NCBI GenBank assembly: GCA_964605365.1
Contig: CAZSCF010000011.1
Location: 1 to 20,649, forward strand
Reading direction: 5' to 3'
DNA: 20,649 bases
Source: CAZSCF01 sp964605365
GTDB lineage: Bacteria; Patescibacteriota; Minisyncoccia; Moranbacterales; UBA2206
Both the position numbers and the translations under genes were made by a program. How positions within the stretch are numbered: position 1 is the first letter of the stretch; each line of letters opens with the position of its first letter. The notes under the pieces were generated by a model, which did no database searches, was not told the DNA's origin, and worked only from the letters and a program-made list of their open reading frames with translations. Below, one piece after another: positions 1 through 7,071 of the stretch.

Positions 1-25
1 AATTAACGTTTTCCAGTATCATTTT

Positions 26-982
26 TCATCCTAAAATAGATATGTCGTCAAGTTTTTTGCGAAATTTTTCATAAATCACAGATCCTTGCGGTTCGGGTAA
101 AAAAACCAACCGTTTGTCATTGGCAATAATCACACTTCCATCTTGATGAGTACGTGGATCTCTGGCAATTCTTTCTAACTGCCACTTTTTCAACAACCCT
201 TCAATAAAATCGGCTTGCAAGGACCATTCCCCGATTTTTCTTATTATTTTAGCCGGCAATATGTCTTGCACGAATTTTAAATTGGAACTTTCAAAAGTCG
301 CGTAATTTATTTTATATTTTCTGATCCAAGCATTCTTTTCCCTGAACTTTTTAAATGTTTTCGATCCAAAAAGCGGAAATAGAAAGTAATACTCTGAAGC
401 GGAAAAAAGATATTCAGAATCGGTAAAATTATCCTTGAGATTTATTTCCAAATATTTTTTATTTAGAAAATGATTGAGACATGCCCGATCTTCGATTTTC
501 ATACCATATCTTCTTTTGCCTAAAAGATGTACAACCAATGTAACCAAGAGTCTCCCGGTAAAAATTTTTCTGTTTTTAAGAACAATCGAAAAATCCAAAT
601 CGCTCTTTTTCTCCGTATTTTTCATCGCCAATCTTCCGCTAACTGCCACCATTCGAACATAAGGTACAAAACGCAAAAACTTGGTTATTCCTATGGCTAT
701 TTTAAGTTTTTTTTCGGCTATTTTATTTCTTTCAATTCTTTGTTCCACCAAATATTTTCTGCCACGCAAAAAGTAAAAACCTCGAAATTCACAAACAAAT
801 CTTTTTAGGTTATTATTTCCCAGTTCCCTAAGAACATCTGCCAAGGTTATTTTTTCTCCATCTTCCGGATTTTCACCAATACAAGTAAGATATTTCCAAA
901 TTTCAAAAGCCGTCATCGGAAAATCGAGAACATCGTAATATGCAAGAGTAGTCAGAATGTATTTTGAAAGATTTGAAGACAT
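26..982 (-). CDS. Nucleotidyltransferase-fold protein (pol beta-like superfamily)
   Basis: The 318-residue protein has the core signature of the DNA polymerase beta-like nucleotidyltransferase superfamily. SGRLAMKNTEKKSDLDFSIV (residues 115-134) gives the SG turn, then the metal-binding D-x-D (D128, D130) on the following strand. Residues 1-80 look like a small helical or winged-helix domain (YDVLDFPMTAFEIWKYL near residue 16). The C-terminal half is basic and probably helical. Substrate is unknown; the family includes antibiotic- and tRNA-nucleotidyltransferases and toxin-antitoxin enzymes, and nothing here decides among them. The ATG at 982 is the only good start and has no Shine-Dalgarno; it ends in TGA. 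It lies 127 bp downstream of uvrA on the same strand and may be read from the uvrA promoter. Fold assignment is fairly sure, function is not. Confidence 0.7.
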   Translation of the reverse strand: MSSNLSKYILTTLAYYDVLDFPMTAFEIWKYLTCIGENPEDGEKITLADVLRELGNNNLKRFVCEFRGFYFLRGRKYLVEQRIERNKIAEKKLKIAIGITKFLRFVPYVRMVAVSGRLAMKNTEKKSDLDFSIVLKNRKIFTGRLLVTLVVHLLGKRRYGMKIEDRACLNHFLNKKYLEINLKDNFTDSEYLFSASEYYFLFPLFGSKTFKKFREKNAWIRKYKINYATFESSNLKFVQDILPAKIIRKIGEWSLQADFIEGLLKKWQLERIARDPRTHQDGSVIIANDKRLVFLPEPQGSVIYEKFRKKLDDISILG

Positions 983-985
983 AAA

Positions 986-1078
986 AATTTCTAATTACTA
1001 ATTTCTAATTGCCCTAATCAAATCCCAATTTTCCAATGCCCAATTTTTAGAAATTAGAAATTAGGTTAATTAGAAATT
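986..1078. repeat. Inverted simple-word arrays upstream of the nucleotidyltransferase gene
   Basis: Positions 986-1010 repeat TAATTTCTAATT-type words and 1052-1078 carry the reverse-complement words (AATTAGAAATTAG, AATTAGAAATT). The transcript could form a stem of about 25 bp ending a few bases before the start codon at 982. The middle holds related TTCCAATGCCCAATTT words. Confidence 0.6.
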
Positions 1079-1079
1079 A

Positions 1080-1114
1080 TTTAAAAATTTGAAATGAAAT
1101 TTCAAATTTTTAAA
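1080..1114 (-). terminator. Perfect 16-bp hairpin across the uvrA stop codon
   Basis: TTTAAAAATTTGAAAT (1080-1095) and ATTTCAAATTTTTAAA (1099-1114) are exact reverse complements around a 3-base loop. The hairpin covers the uvrA stop codon (1110-1112). It is very AT-rich and lacks a clean U tract, so it may be an mRNA 3'-end stem rather than a standard intrinsic terminator. Confidence 0.5.
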
Positions 1115-3956
1115 GGTATTTTCCTGTCCAGCTCCTTTTAACCTTTTTGAGCTTGTCCGGAGTGCCGGCATAAACAATTTCTCCGCCTTGATCTCCTCCA
1201 TCCGGTCCAAGATCGATTACCCAATCCGAATTTTTGATAACATCCACGTTATGCTCCACGACGATGACCGAATTTCCCTTGTCAACAAGCGCATCCAGAA
1301 CCCCCAAAAGTTTTTTTACATCTTCGAAATGAAGACCGATAGTCGGTTCGTCTAAGATATATAATGTTTGACCGGTTGATTTGCGCGCCAATTCTGTCGC
1401 TAATTTTATTCTCTGCGCTTCTCCTCCGGAAAGGCTTGTAGCGCTTTGTCCGAGCTTGAGGTATCCCAGACCTACATCTTCAAGTGTTCTTAATTTTTCA
1501 AAAATCAAAGGCGATTTCTTAAAAAATTTAAGAGCATAGGAGACACTCATGTCCAAAATCTCGGCCACGTTCATTCCCTGATATTCAATATCCAATGTTT
1601 TTCGGTTATATCTGGTACCGTTGCAAGATTCGCATTTTACATACATATCAGGCAAGAGATACATCTCAATTTTCTTTATACCTTCGCCCTGACACGCCTC
1701 GCATCGACCGCCTTTCATATTAAAGCTAAAACGACTGGCCGTATAGCCTCTTTTTTCAGCCTCCGGTGTTTCAGAAAAAAGCTCCCTGATTAAAGAAAAT
1801 ACTCCGGTATAGGTGGCAGCATTCGACCTCGGAGTTCGTCCGATTGGCGACTGATTGATGTTGATTACCTTATCGATATTTTTTATTCCGTCTATTTTTT
1901 TATATTTTCCGGGAACATCTTTGGCTCTGTAAAAATGCTTGGACAAATATTTCGCTAAAATATCCGAAACCAGAGTTGATTTGCCCGATCCGGAAACGCC
2001 TGTAATTGAAACGAATTTCCCAAGTGGAATTTCAATGTTTATATTTTTTAAATTATGCTCACTGGCTCCAATGATTTTTATGGATTTTTTGTTGCCTTTT
2101 CGATATGCTTTCTTTTCGACAACTTTCTTGCGACCGACAATATAATCGGCAGTTGCTGTCTTTGATTTTAAAAGTTTTTTGAAATCTCCTTGAAAAATTA
2201 CCTCGCCACCTTCTTCTCCGGCTCCTGGACCCATATCAACGATCCAGTTTGCTTTTCGAATAATATCCTCATCATGTTCCACCACTATTAAAGAATTTCC
2301 TCCTTCCCTTAAGGACTGCATCGTATTGATAAGTTTTTCCGTATCCCGATTATGCAACCCGATGGAGGGTTCATCCAAAATATAGGTAATTCCGGTAAGC
2401 TCCGCTCCAATTTGAGTTGCCAGACGAATACGTTGCGCCTCCCCTCCGGAAATTGAATCGGCTCTGCGGGAAAGAGAAAGATATTCCAATCCCACATTAA
2501 TCAAGGCATTGATTTTGATGTCCATTTCTCTAACAAGGCTTTCGGCAATTCCTTTTTTGTCCGAACCGCTTGAAGCCTTCATTCTGTCCAAAAAAACAAG
2601 TAATTTTTTCAAATCAAGATTAACAACGTCATCAATCGACTTTTCATCAATCATTACGGACAAATATTCTTTCCTGAGTCTTTTGCCTTCACAGGCGGGA
2701 CAAACTTTTTCCAGCATATATTTTTCCAAATCATTGCGAACATAATCGGAAGAAGATTCTTCGTATTTTTTCTTTAAAATTGCCGCCACGCCTTCGAAAG
2801 GAATTTCGATTTGCCTTAATCCCCCCATATCATTCTTTTGTTCGACTTTGATCTCTTTTTTATCCGGTCCATAAAAAATAATTTCCAACGCCTTGGAAGA
2901 AAGTTTTTTAATTGGAACATCCACAGAAAAAGAATATTCTTTTCCCAACGCTTTTAAAATATTCAAATAATTATTTTGTCCGCTCAATCTCCCGCTGGAT
3001 TTGCTCCATGGCAAAATAGCCCCTTCCGATAAGGTTAGGCTTTTGTTGGGAATTACAAGATCCAGATCTATTTCCTTCGTTACTCCCAGACCCGCGCAAT
3101 ATCCGCAAGCCCCTTCCGGATTATTGAAAGAGAAGTGTCTTGGAGTTATTTCGTTTATTCTGGTTTGACAAGTATGACAAACAAAATCACGATTAAAAAC
3201 CGTATCTCCTTCCTCCTCTGAAAAAACAATAATTGAGCCGTTGCCAATCTTCATGGCGGTTTCAATGGAATCCAAAAGCCTTTCTTCGTCCAGCCCATTG
3301 TCTTTTATGCTAATTCTGTCCACAACCACCTCGATAGCTGAATTGAATCTATCACTCACAATAAGCAAAGCTTCGTTTGTGAGCATTATTTTTCCGTCAA
3401 ATCTTACTCTGGCATAACCCAAATGCCCTATGCTTCGCAACATTTCTTTAGGGCTTTTTCCGTCTTCTTTGCCCTTTGCCAAGATAACTATCTGGGAATT
3501 TTTGGAAAGACCCAGAATGCTTTCCAAAATCTCCTGGTTGGTTTTTTTTGACATTAGCTCTCCGCAAACCGGACAATAAGGCATTCCGATTTTAGAAAAA
3601 AGAATTCTAAGATAATCATAAATTTCCGTAAGCGTTCCGACAGTCGAACGCGGAGAACGACTCAGGTTTTTTTGATCAATGGATATTGTTGGACTCAAAT
3701 TTTCAATTTTATCCATATCAGGCTTGGCTGCGACATCCAAAAATTGTCTGGCATAAGACGACATACCTTCCAAATATCGACGATTGCCTTCGGCATAAAT
3801 TAAATCAAAAGCCAAAGAGGATTTCCCTGATCCCGAAAGCCCCGTTACCACAACCAGTTGATTTCTGGGAATGTCAATATCAATATTTTTAAGATTATTG
3901 ACTCTGGCTCCACGGATAATAATCTTGTCCCTTTTGGGCGAAGTGTTTTTTGACAT
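1110..3956 (-). CDS. uvrA: Excinuclease ABC subunit A (UvrA)
   Basis: UvrA is the DNA damage-sensing ATPase of nucleotide excision repair; it dimerises and loads UvrB at lesions. At 948 residues it matches the family's usual length (about 940). Visible in order: Walker A GLSGSGKSS (39-47); cysteine pairs CPVCG (128-131), CHTC and CGYC of the first zinc module; CPACEG; the ABC signature SGGEAQRIRLA with Walker B YILDEPSIGLH; the second Walker A GVSGSGKST; the CEACQGEG and CESCNGTRYN zinc module; and a second SGGEAQRIKLA with YILDEPTIGLH. Both ATPase sites look intact. The ATG at 3956 gives the usual N-terminus (IIIRGARVNNLKNID). A promoter-like site lies at 4032-4059. No LexA-type operator was recognised. 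Partners uvrB and uvrC are not in the window. Confidence 0.97.
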   Translation of the reverse strand: MSKNTSPKRDKIIIRGARVNNLKNIDIDIPRNQLVVVTGLSGSGKSSLAFDLIYAEGNRRYLEGMSSYARQFLDVAAKPDMDKIENLSPTISIDQKNLSRSPRSTVGTLTEIYDYLRILFSKIGMPYCPVCGELMSKKTNQEILESILGLSKNSQIVILAKGKEDGKSPKEMLRSIGHLGYARVRFDGKIMLTNEALLIVSDRFNSAIEVVVDRISIKDNGLDEERLLDSIETAMKIGNGSIIVFSEEEGDTVFNRDFVCHTCQTRINEITPRHFSFNNPEGACGYCAGLGVTKEIDLDLVIPNKSLTLSEGAILPWSKSSGRLSGQNNYLNILKALGKEYSFSVDVPIKKLSSKALEIIFYGPDKKEIKVEQKNDMGGLRQIEIPFEGVAAILKKKYEESSSDYVRNDLEKYMLEKVCPACEGKRLRKEYLSVMIDEKSIDDVVNLDLKKLLVFLDRMKASSGSDKKGIAESLVREMDIKINALINVGLEYLSLSRRADSISGGEAQRIRLATQIGAELTGITYILDEPSIGLHNRDTEKLINTMQSLREGGNSLIVVEHDEDIIRKANWIVDMGPGAGEEGGEVIFQGDFKKLLKSKTATADYIVGRKKVVEKKAYRKGNKKSIKIIGASEHNLKNINIEIPLGKFVSITGVSGSGKSTLVSDILAKYLSKHFYRAKDVPGKYKKIDGIKNIDKVININQSPIGRTPRSNAATYTGVFSLIRELFSETPEAEKRGYTASRFSFNMKGGRCEACQGEGIKKIEMYLLPDMYVKCESCNGTRYNRKTLDIEYQGMNVAEILDMSVSYALKFFKKSPLIFEKLRTLEDVGLGYLKLGQSATSLSGGEAQRIKLATELARKSTGQTLYILDEPTIGLHFEDVKKLLGVLDALVDKGNSVIVVEHNVDVIKNSDWVIDLGPDGGDQGGEIVYAGTPDKLKKVKRSWTGKYL

Positions 3957-4031
3957 ATTTCAAGAATTTTAAAGTTGAATTTGCAATGATTAATGGTACA
4001 GCAATTTTGAGAATTTGTAAAGAAAATGCGG

Positions 4032-4059
4032 GTTATAAACATGAGAAATATTACGTCAA
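4032..4059 (-). promoter_or_regulatory. Candidate sigma70-type promoter for uvrA
   Basis: On the minus strand TTGACG (4054-4059), a 16-bp spacer and TATAAC (4032-4037) precede uvrA. The predicted start near 4025 gives a leader of about 69 nt. It lies directly downstream of the terminator of the preceding gene. Consensus match only. Confidence 0.5.
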
Positions 4060-4062
4060 ACA

Positions 4063-4095
4063 AAAAAAGTCTCGAAATAAAATTGAGACTTTTTT
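4063..4095 (-). terminator. Intrinsic terminator after the GILT-like lipoprotein gene
   Basis: AAAAAAGTCTC (4063-4073) and GAGACTTTTTT (4085-4095) form an 11-bp hairpin whose 3' side on the minus strand ends in a T run, 20 bp past the stop codon at 4116. It separates the lipoprotein gene from uvrA. Confidence 0.8.
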
Positions 4096-4115
4096 ATTTT
4101 TTGACTATTTTGAAT

Positions 4116-5072
4116 TTAATTTTGGCAACTGCCACCCTGGGTTACGTTGGTAGCTGAACTTAAAGTTTTGGAGCATTCGGCCGGAGCCTTATTGAAAGCC
4201 TCACAAATTTTTTGTTTATAGCCCTCAGAATCTCCGTATTTATAAACAATACTGGAAGAAACTCCATTAATAATCAGAGTCGGTGATCCGCTGGCTTCAG
4301 CCGCCAGAGAAGCCTTTTCATTTTCCTTCATAAGATTTGCACCTTGTGAAGCAACACAAGCGCTGATGCTGGTCGAGCTTAAACCTGCATTCCTAGCCGC
4401 AGTCTCCCAACAAGATCCGTCGCTTCCACAATTGGTATTCACATAAGACACAAAACTAAACCACTTGTCCTTGCCATAATTTTTCAAAACACAAGCCTCT
4501 CGTTCATTTTGAGCAACTTCTTTTTCGCCATGTAAGGATTGAATCGCATCCCCATTGGAATTTACAATATAATAAAAATTAAAATTGACTTTATTTTTTA
4601 ATAAAGTATACACCGATTTCAATGTGTCTTCGGCTTTGTTGCCAAAAGGACAAAAGCTCATAATATACAAGTCAACCGTCGGCTTGTCATTTTTAGGAAT
4701 TTCAGCATTGGCTTTTTGCGCCGCTTTTTGTTGCTGTTCTTTCATTTCTTGAATTTTTTTCTTAATTTCTTCAACATTCATCGCCTCAGGAAAAAATATT
4801 TTTCCATCTTTGGTCGCATAAGACTCAATTTCTTGTCCGACACTCAAGTTAACAGTCATCTTATACAGCCCGTTTTCCGAAACAACATTTTTTATTTCCG
4901 CCTTAACTCCGCCTTGCATCAAATTTTCGTTAATAAAAGTTTCAATGCTTGCCTTGATTTCCTCCGGATTCATTTGCGACGAATTTCCCTTAATAGAAAT
5001 AAGCGGACGACTGCATCCTGTAACAATAAGCATTGCCAAAACTGCAACTACCAATATGCCTGTTTTTTTCAT
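4116..5072 (-). CDS. Thioredoxin-fold lipoprotein with degenerate GILT-type signature
   Basis: The 318-residue protein starts with a lipoprotein signal peptide (KK, hydrophobic run, VTGC with C20 as lipidation site), so it should be anchored on the outer face of the membrane. Residues 25-100 resemble a small DsbC-like N-terminal domain (KDGKIFFPEAMNV), followed by a Lys/Gln-rich helical linker (101-128) and a thioredoxin-fold domain from residue 131. The active-site position reads SFCPFGNKAE, a single cysteine (C141) instead of CxxC. SGSPTLIING (261-270) carries the expected cis-proline. SLHGEKEVAQNEREAC (179-194) matches the spacing of the GILT thiol reductase signature (HG-x2-E-x3-N-x4-C) but lacks its first cysteine and its EC cysteine. 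Further cysteines at 215, 221, 239, 290, 300 and 316 could form structural disulfides. Thiol/disulfide exchange outside the cell is likely. A predicted -10 lies 6 bp from the ATG. Confidence 0.8.
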   Translation of the reverse strand: MKKTGILVVAVLAMLIVTGCSRPLISIKGNSSQMNPEEIKASIETFINENLMQGGVKAEIKNVVSENGLYKMTVNLSVGQEIESYATKDGKIFFPEAMNVEEIKKKIQEMKEQQQKAAQKANAEIPKNDKPTVDLYIMSFCPFGNKAEDTLKSVYTLLKNKVNFNFYYIVNSNGDAIQSLHGEKEVAQNEREACVLKNYGKDKWFSFVSYVNTNCGSDGSCWETAARNAGLSSTSISACVASQGANLMKENEKASLAAEASGSPTLIINGVSSSIVYKYGDSEGYKQKICEAFNKAPAECSKTLSSATNVTQGGSCQN

Positions 5073-5078
5073 TTTTTT

Positions 5079-5084
5079 TGTATA
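5079..5084 (-). promoter_or_regulatory. Candidate -10 element for the GILT-like gene
   Basis: TATACA on the minus strand ends 6 bp before the ATG at 5072, so transcription would begin at or beside the start codon. No good -35 was seen. Confidence 0.35.
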
Positions 5085-5128
5085 ATTTTAATTATTAACT
5101 TGCTCTATTTTAGATTAAATTAAAACTT

Positions 5129-5154
5129 AAGGCAAATATGTGTTTTTCTGCCTT
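5129..5154 (-). terminator. Possible weak terminator after the GMP gene
   Basis: AAGGCA (5129-5134) and TGCCTT (5149-5154) form a short hairpin 13 bp past the stop of the guanylyltransferase gene. On the minus strand it is followed by AAGTTTTAATTT rather than a clean T tract. Confidence 0.35.
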
Positions 5155-5166
5155 TTTGCCCTATGC

Positions 5167-6207
5167 TTATAAATATTTCTCCAGGCCCTGGTCTTTCATT
5201 TTTTTTACCAAATCGGAAATATAAACCACCTTTTCTTTAGGGGCTACCAATAAAGCATCTTCTGTATTAACTACCACAAAACCTTCCATCCCAACAGTAG
5301 TTACAATTTTTTCCTTTTCCAAATTGTAAATCAGGGAATCTTTGGTTTTAAAATCTACGACATTCCCTTTGATTACGTTTTCTTCCATATTTCCAGCTAA
5401 CGCTTCTTTTAAGGCATAGAGCGTTCCGGGATCGCTCCAACCCATATCAGTTTTTAAAATCATAGCACTGGACAGATCCACTTTTTCAATAATAGCGTTG
5501 TCAAAAGATATTTTCGGTGCTTCTTCGTATTGTCCGTCGGTTATTTTTTTATAAATTTCCGGCGCCAGCTTTCGATAGCATTCAGTTAAAAATGAAACGG
5601 AAGTTATAAAATACCCGGGATTCCAAAAATATTGTCCGGAAGAAAACATTTCATCGCAGATTTTTTGCTCCGGCTTATATTTCCAACCCAAAAAAGAATA
5701 GTAATCTTTGCCTTCAATTTCTCCCGCCTTTTCTCCTAATCGCATCCAGCCTAGATTATTATTGGCAAATCTTGGACGCTCAGCAATAAAAACAAACCTG
5801 TTCGGATTTTGCGTGATTATTTTTTCTCCTGTCTGCAACGCCTCCCTGAATTCATCTACCTTTTCCATTAAATGGTCTGCCCAAATAATAGCCATGGTGT
5901 CGGAATAATTCATTTTGTTTAGTTTATCAACAGCGAAACAAACAGCCGGACCCAGATCGCGTCTGGCCGGCTCCAGAAAAATATTTTGAACCGGCAACTC
6001 CGGTAATTGAGATTTTATATTTTCAGCATATTTATCCGTAGTTTGAACATAAATATTTTCCGCTCCAAAAACAGGCGCCACTCTTTCAAAAGCCAGTTGA
6101 ATAGTGGATTTTCCATCAAAAATCTTATCGAATTGCTTTGGCGAATTCTCCCGACTCAATGGCCAAAGTCTTGTCCCGGCTCCTCCGGCAAAAATAATAA
6201 TTTTCAT
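5167..6207 (-). CDS. manC: Mannose-1-phosphate guanylyltransferase
   Basis: Catalyses mannose-1-phosphate + GTP to GDP-mannose + PPi, supplying activated mannose for surface polysaccharide. The N-terminus FAGGAGTRLWPLSRENSPKQF (residues 6-26) holds the nucleotide-binding GGxGTRLWPLSR loop and PKQF motif typical of this enzyme. DLGPAVCFA, IIWADH, the FIAERP-NNLGWMRLG stretch, WNPGYF and DMGWSDPGT fit the rest of the nucleotidyltransferase domain, and FVVVNTEDALLVAPKEK closes it. At 346 residues it is the short single-domain form with no fused phosphomannose isomerase. That activity is probably supplied by the isomerase at 8882-9895, and the mutase step by 13713-15095. The ATG at 6207 is 47 bp from the divergent small gene at 6255. 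No Shine-Dalgarno. Confidence 0.93.
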   Translation of the reverse strand: MKIIIFAGGAGTRLWPLSRENSPKQFDKIFDGKSTIQLAFERVAPVFGAENIYVQTTDKYAENIKSQLPELPVQNIFLEPARRDLGPAVCFAVDKLNKMNYSDTMAIIWADHLMEKVDEFREALQTGEKIITQNPNRFVFIAERPRFANNNLGWMRLGEKAGEIEGKDYYSFLGWKYKPEQKICDEMFSSGQYFWNPGYFITSVSFLTECYRKLAPEIYKKITDGQYEEAPKISFDNAIIEKVDLSSAMILKTDMGWSDPGTLYALKEALAGNMEENVIKGNVVDFKTKDSLIYNLEKEKIVTTVGMEGFVVVNTEDALLVAPKEKVVYISDLVKKMKDQGLEKYL

Positions 6208-6236
6208 ATATACTATGCATTATGTTTTAGATGTTA

Positions 6237-6245
6237 TGCTATAAT
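6237..6245 (+). promoter_or_regulatory. Extended -10 promoter (TGC-TATAAT)
   Basis: TGC followed by a perfect TATAAT (6240-6245) lies 9 bp before the ATG at 6255. Transcription would start near 6252, giving an essentially leaderless mRNA. No clear -35. Confidence 0.55.
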
Positions 6246-6254
6246 TAAAACACA

Positions 6255-6377
6255 ATGAAGAAAAAATTAAAAGCTGAAAAACGCGAAGCCAAAAGAAGAC
6301 CCAAAATGAAAATTTCTGGCAAGAGTGTTTTTGGCTTGAAAGAAATTATCGCGAAAAAAGCTAGAAAATCCACCTAA
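6255..6377 (+). CDS. Small highly basic protein, 40 residues
   Basis: An ATG ORF of 40 codons ending in TAA, beginning MKKKLKAEKREAKRRPKMKI and continuing with SGKSVFGLKEIIAKKARKST. About 40% of residues are Lys or Arg. There is no signal peptide or membrane segment. Support for a real gene: a perfect extended -10 immediately upstream, a tight fit into the 235-bp gap between divergent genes, and a composition like ribosome-associated or nucleic-acid-binding small proteins. The SGKSVFxLKxII motif resembles short conserved proteins I have seen in other Patescibacteria, but this is recollection and unverified. Function unknown. Confidence 0.6.
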   Translation: MKKKLKAEKREAKRRPKMKISGKSVFGLKEIIAKKARKST

Positions 6378-6401
6378 CCAAAACATGTGCGTCTTGACCG
6401 A

Positions 6402-6430
6402 TTGACTAAATAGCCCCGATATGCTAGACT
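6402..6430 (+). promoter_or_regulatory. Sigma70-type promoter with extended -10
   Basis: TTGACT (6402-6407), a 17-bp spacer and TAGACT (6425-6430) with TGC directly in front. The predicted start near 6437 is only about 6 nt before the ATG at 6443. The same architecture recurs at 16606-16634. Confidence 0.7.
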
Positions 6431-6442
6431 AATACAAGTTAT

Positions 6443-6793
6443 ATGAGATTAATTATCCGAATTTTGGCTAACTCACTGGCTATTTTGATAGCCGCCAAGA
6501 TTGTTCCAGGGTTTGTTTTTTCTGGAAATATTTTGAGTTTATTGATTGCTGGAGCAGCTATCGGGCTCATAAATGCCCTGGTAAAACCTGTTCTTCAATT
6601 CTTTTCCATTCCTTTTATTCTTTTAACATTGGGGCTATTTAATATATTGATAAACATTTTCCTTTTATTTCTAGCTGCCAAACTCTTGCCACATCTAGAT
6701 ATTCAGACTTTTGGAGCCGCTTTTTGGGGAGTTATTATTATCGGATTGACCAATTATTTGATTTCTCATTTAAGTAAGCCGAAAGAAAATTGA
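6443..6793 (+). CDS. YvlD/phage-holin-4-2-like membrane protein
   Basis: A 116-residue integral membrane protein of the Phage_holin_4_2 (formerly DUF360, YvlD) family. Four hydrophobic segments are visible: residues about 4-24, 28-48, 52-78 and 88-108. Family marks include the conserved N-terminus MRLIIRILANSLAILIAAKIV, the GLINALVKPVL motif and the IPFILLTLGLFNILIN segment. Despite the family name there is no evidence of phage origin; these small proteins are widespread, with poorly known roles in the envelope. It is the first gene after a strong promoter and lies 32 bp upstream of secG on the same strand, so the two are probably cotranscribed. Confidence 0.88.
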   Translation: MRLIIRILANSLAILIAAKIVPGFVFSGNILSLLIAGAAIGLINALVKPVLQFFSIPFILLTLGLFNILINIFLLFLAAKLLPHLDIQTFGAAFWGVIIIGLTNYLISHLSKPKEN

Positions 6794-6825
6794 TAAAAAA
6801 ATAAAAGAAATTAATACTACTAAAA

Positions 6826-7062
6826 ATGTTGCGAATTTTAAATATAATTGAAATAGTTGTCGCCCTGCTTCTTGTTATTTCCATTCTTTTGCAAAACAAG
6901 GGAGCCGGGCTTAGTGGAACATTCGGTGGAGATTTTGGCGGATATTATAGCAAAAGAGGCTTTGAAAAATTTTTGGTGATTTTTTCCGTTCTTCTTTCAG
7001 CTTCTTTTATTATTCTGGCCATTGCCAATCTTATTCTTTCCAACAAACTCATTAATCAGTAA
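6826..7062 (+). CDS. secG: Preprotein translocase subunit SecG
   Basis: SecG is the small accessory subunit of the SecYEG protein-export channel. The 78-residue protein has the two-helix layout: helix 1 at about residues 5-23 (IIEIVVALLLVISILLQ), the conserved cytoplasmic loop NKGAGLSGTFGGDFGGYYSKRG, and helix 2 at about 48-70. Length and loop are typical. It ends in TAA at 7060-7062. The reading frame of the downstream substrate-binding protein begins right behind this stop in the same frame, so the two genes are tightly coupled. Confidence 0.93.
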   Translation: MLRILNIIEIVVALLLVISILLQNKGAGLSGTFGGDFGGYYSKRGFEKFLVIFSVLLSASFIILAIANLILSNKLINQ

Positions 7063-7071
7063 TCCAAGTTT

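Noticed and set aside
6443..6793. Prophage indicated by the phage-holin family name
   Set aside because: This family is mostly chromosomal YvlD-like membrane proteins; there is no endolysin or phage structural gene beside it, and it is coupled to secG.
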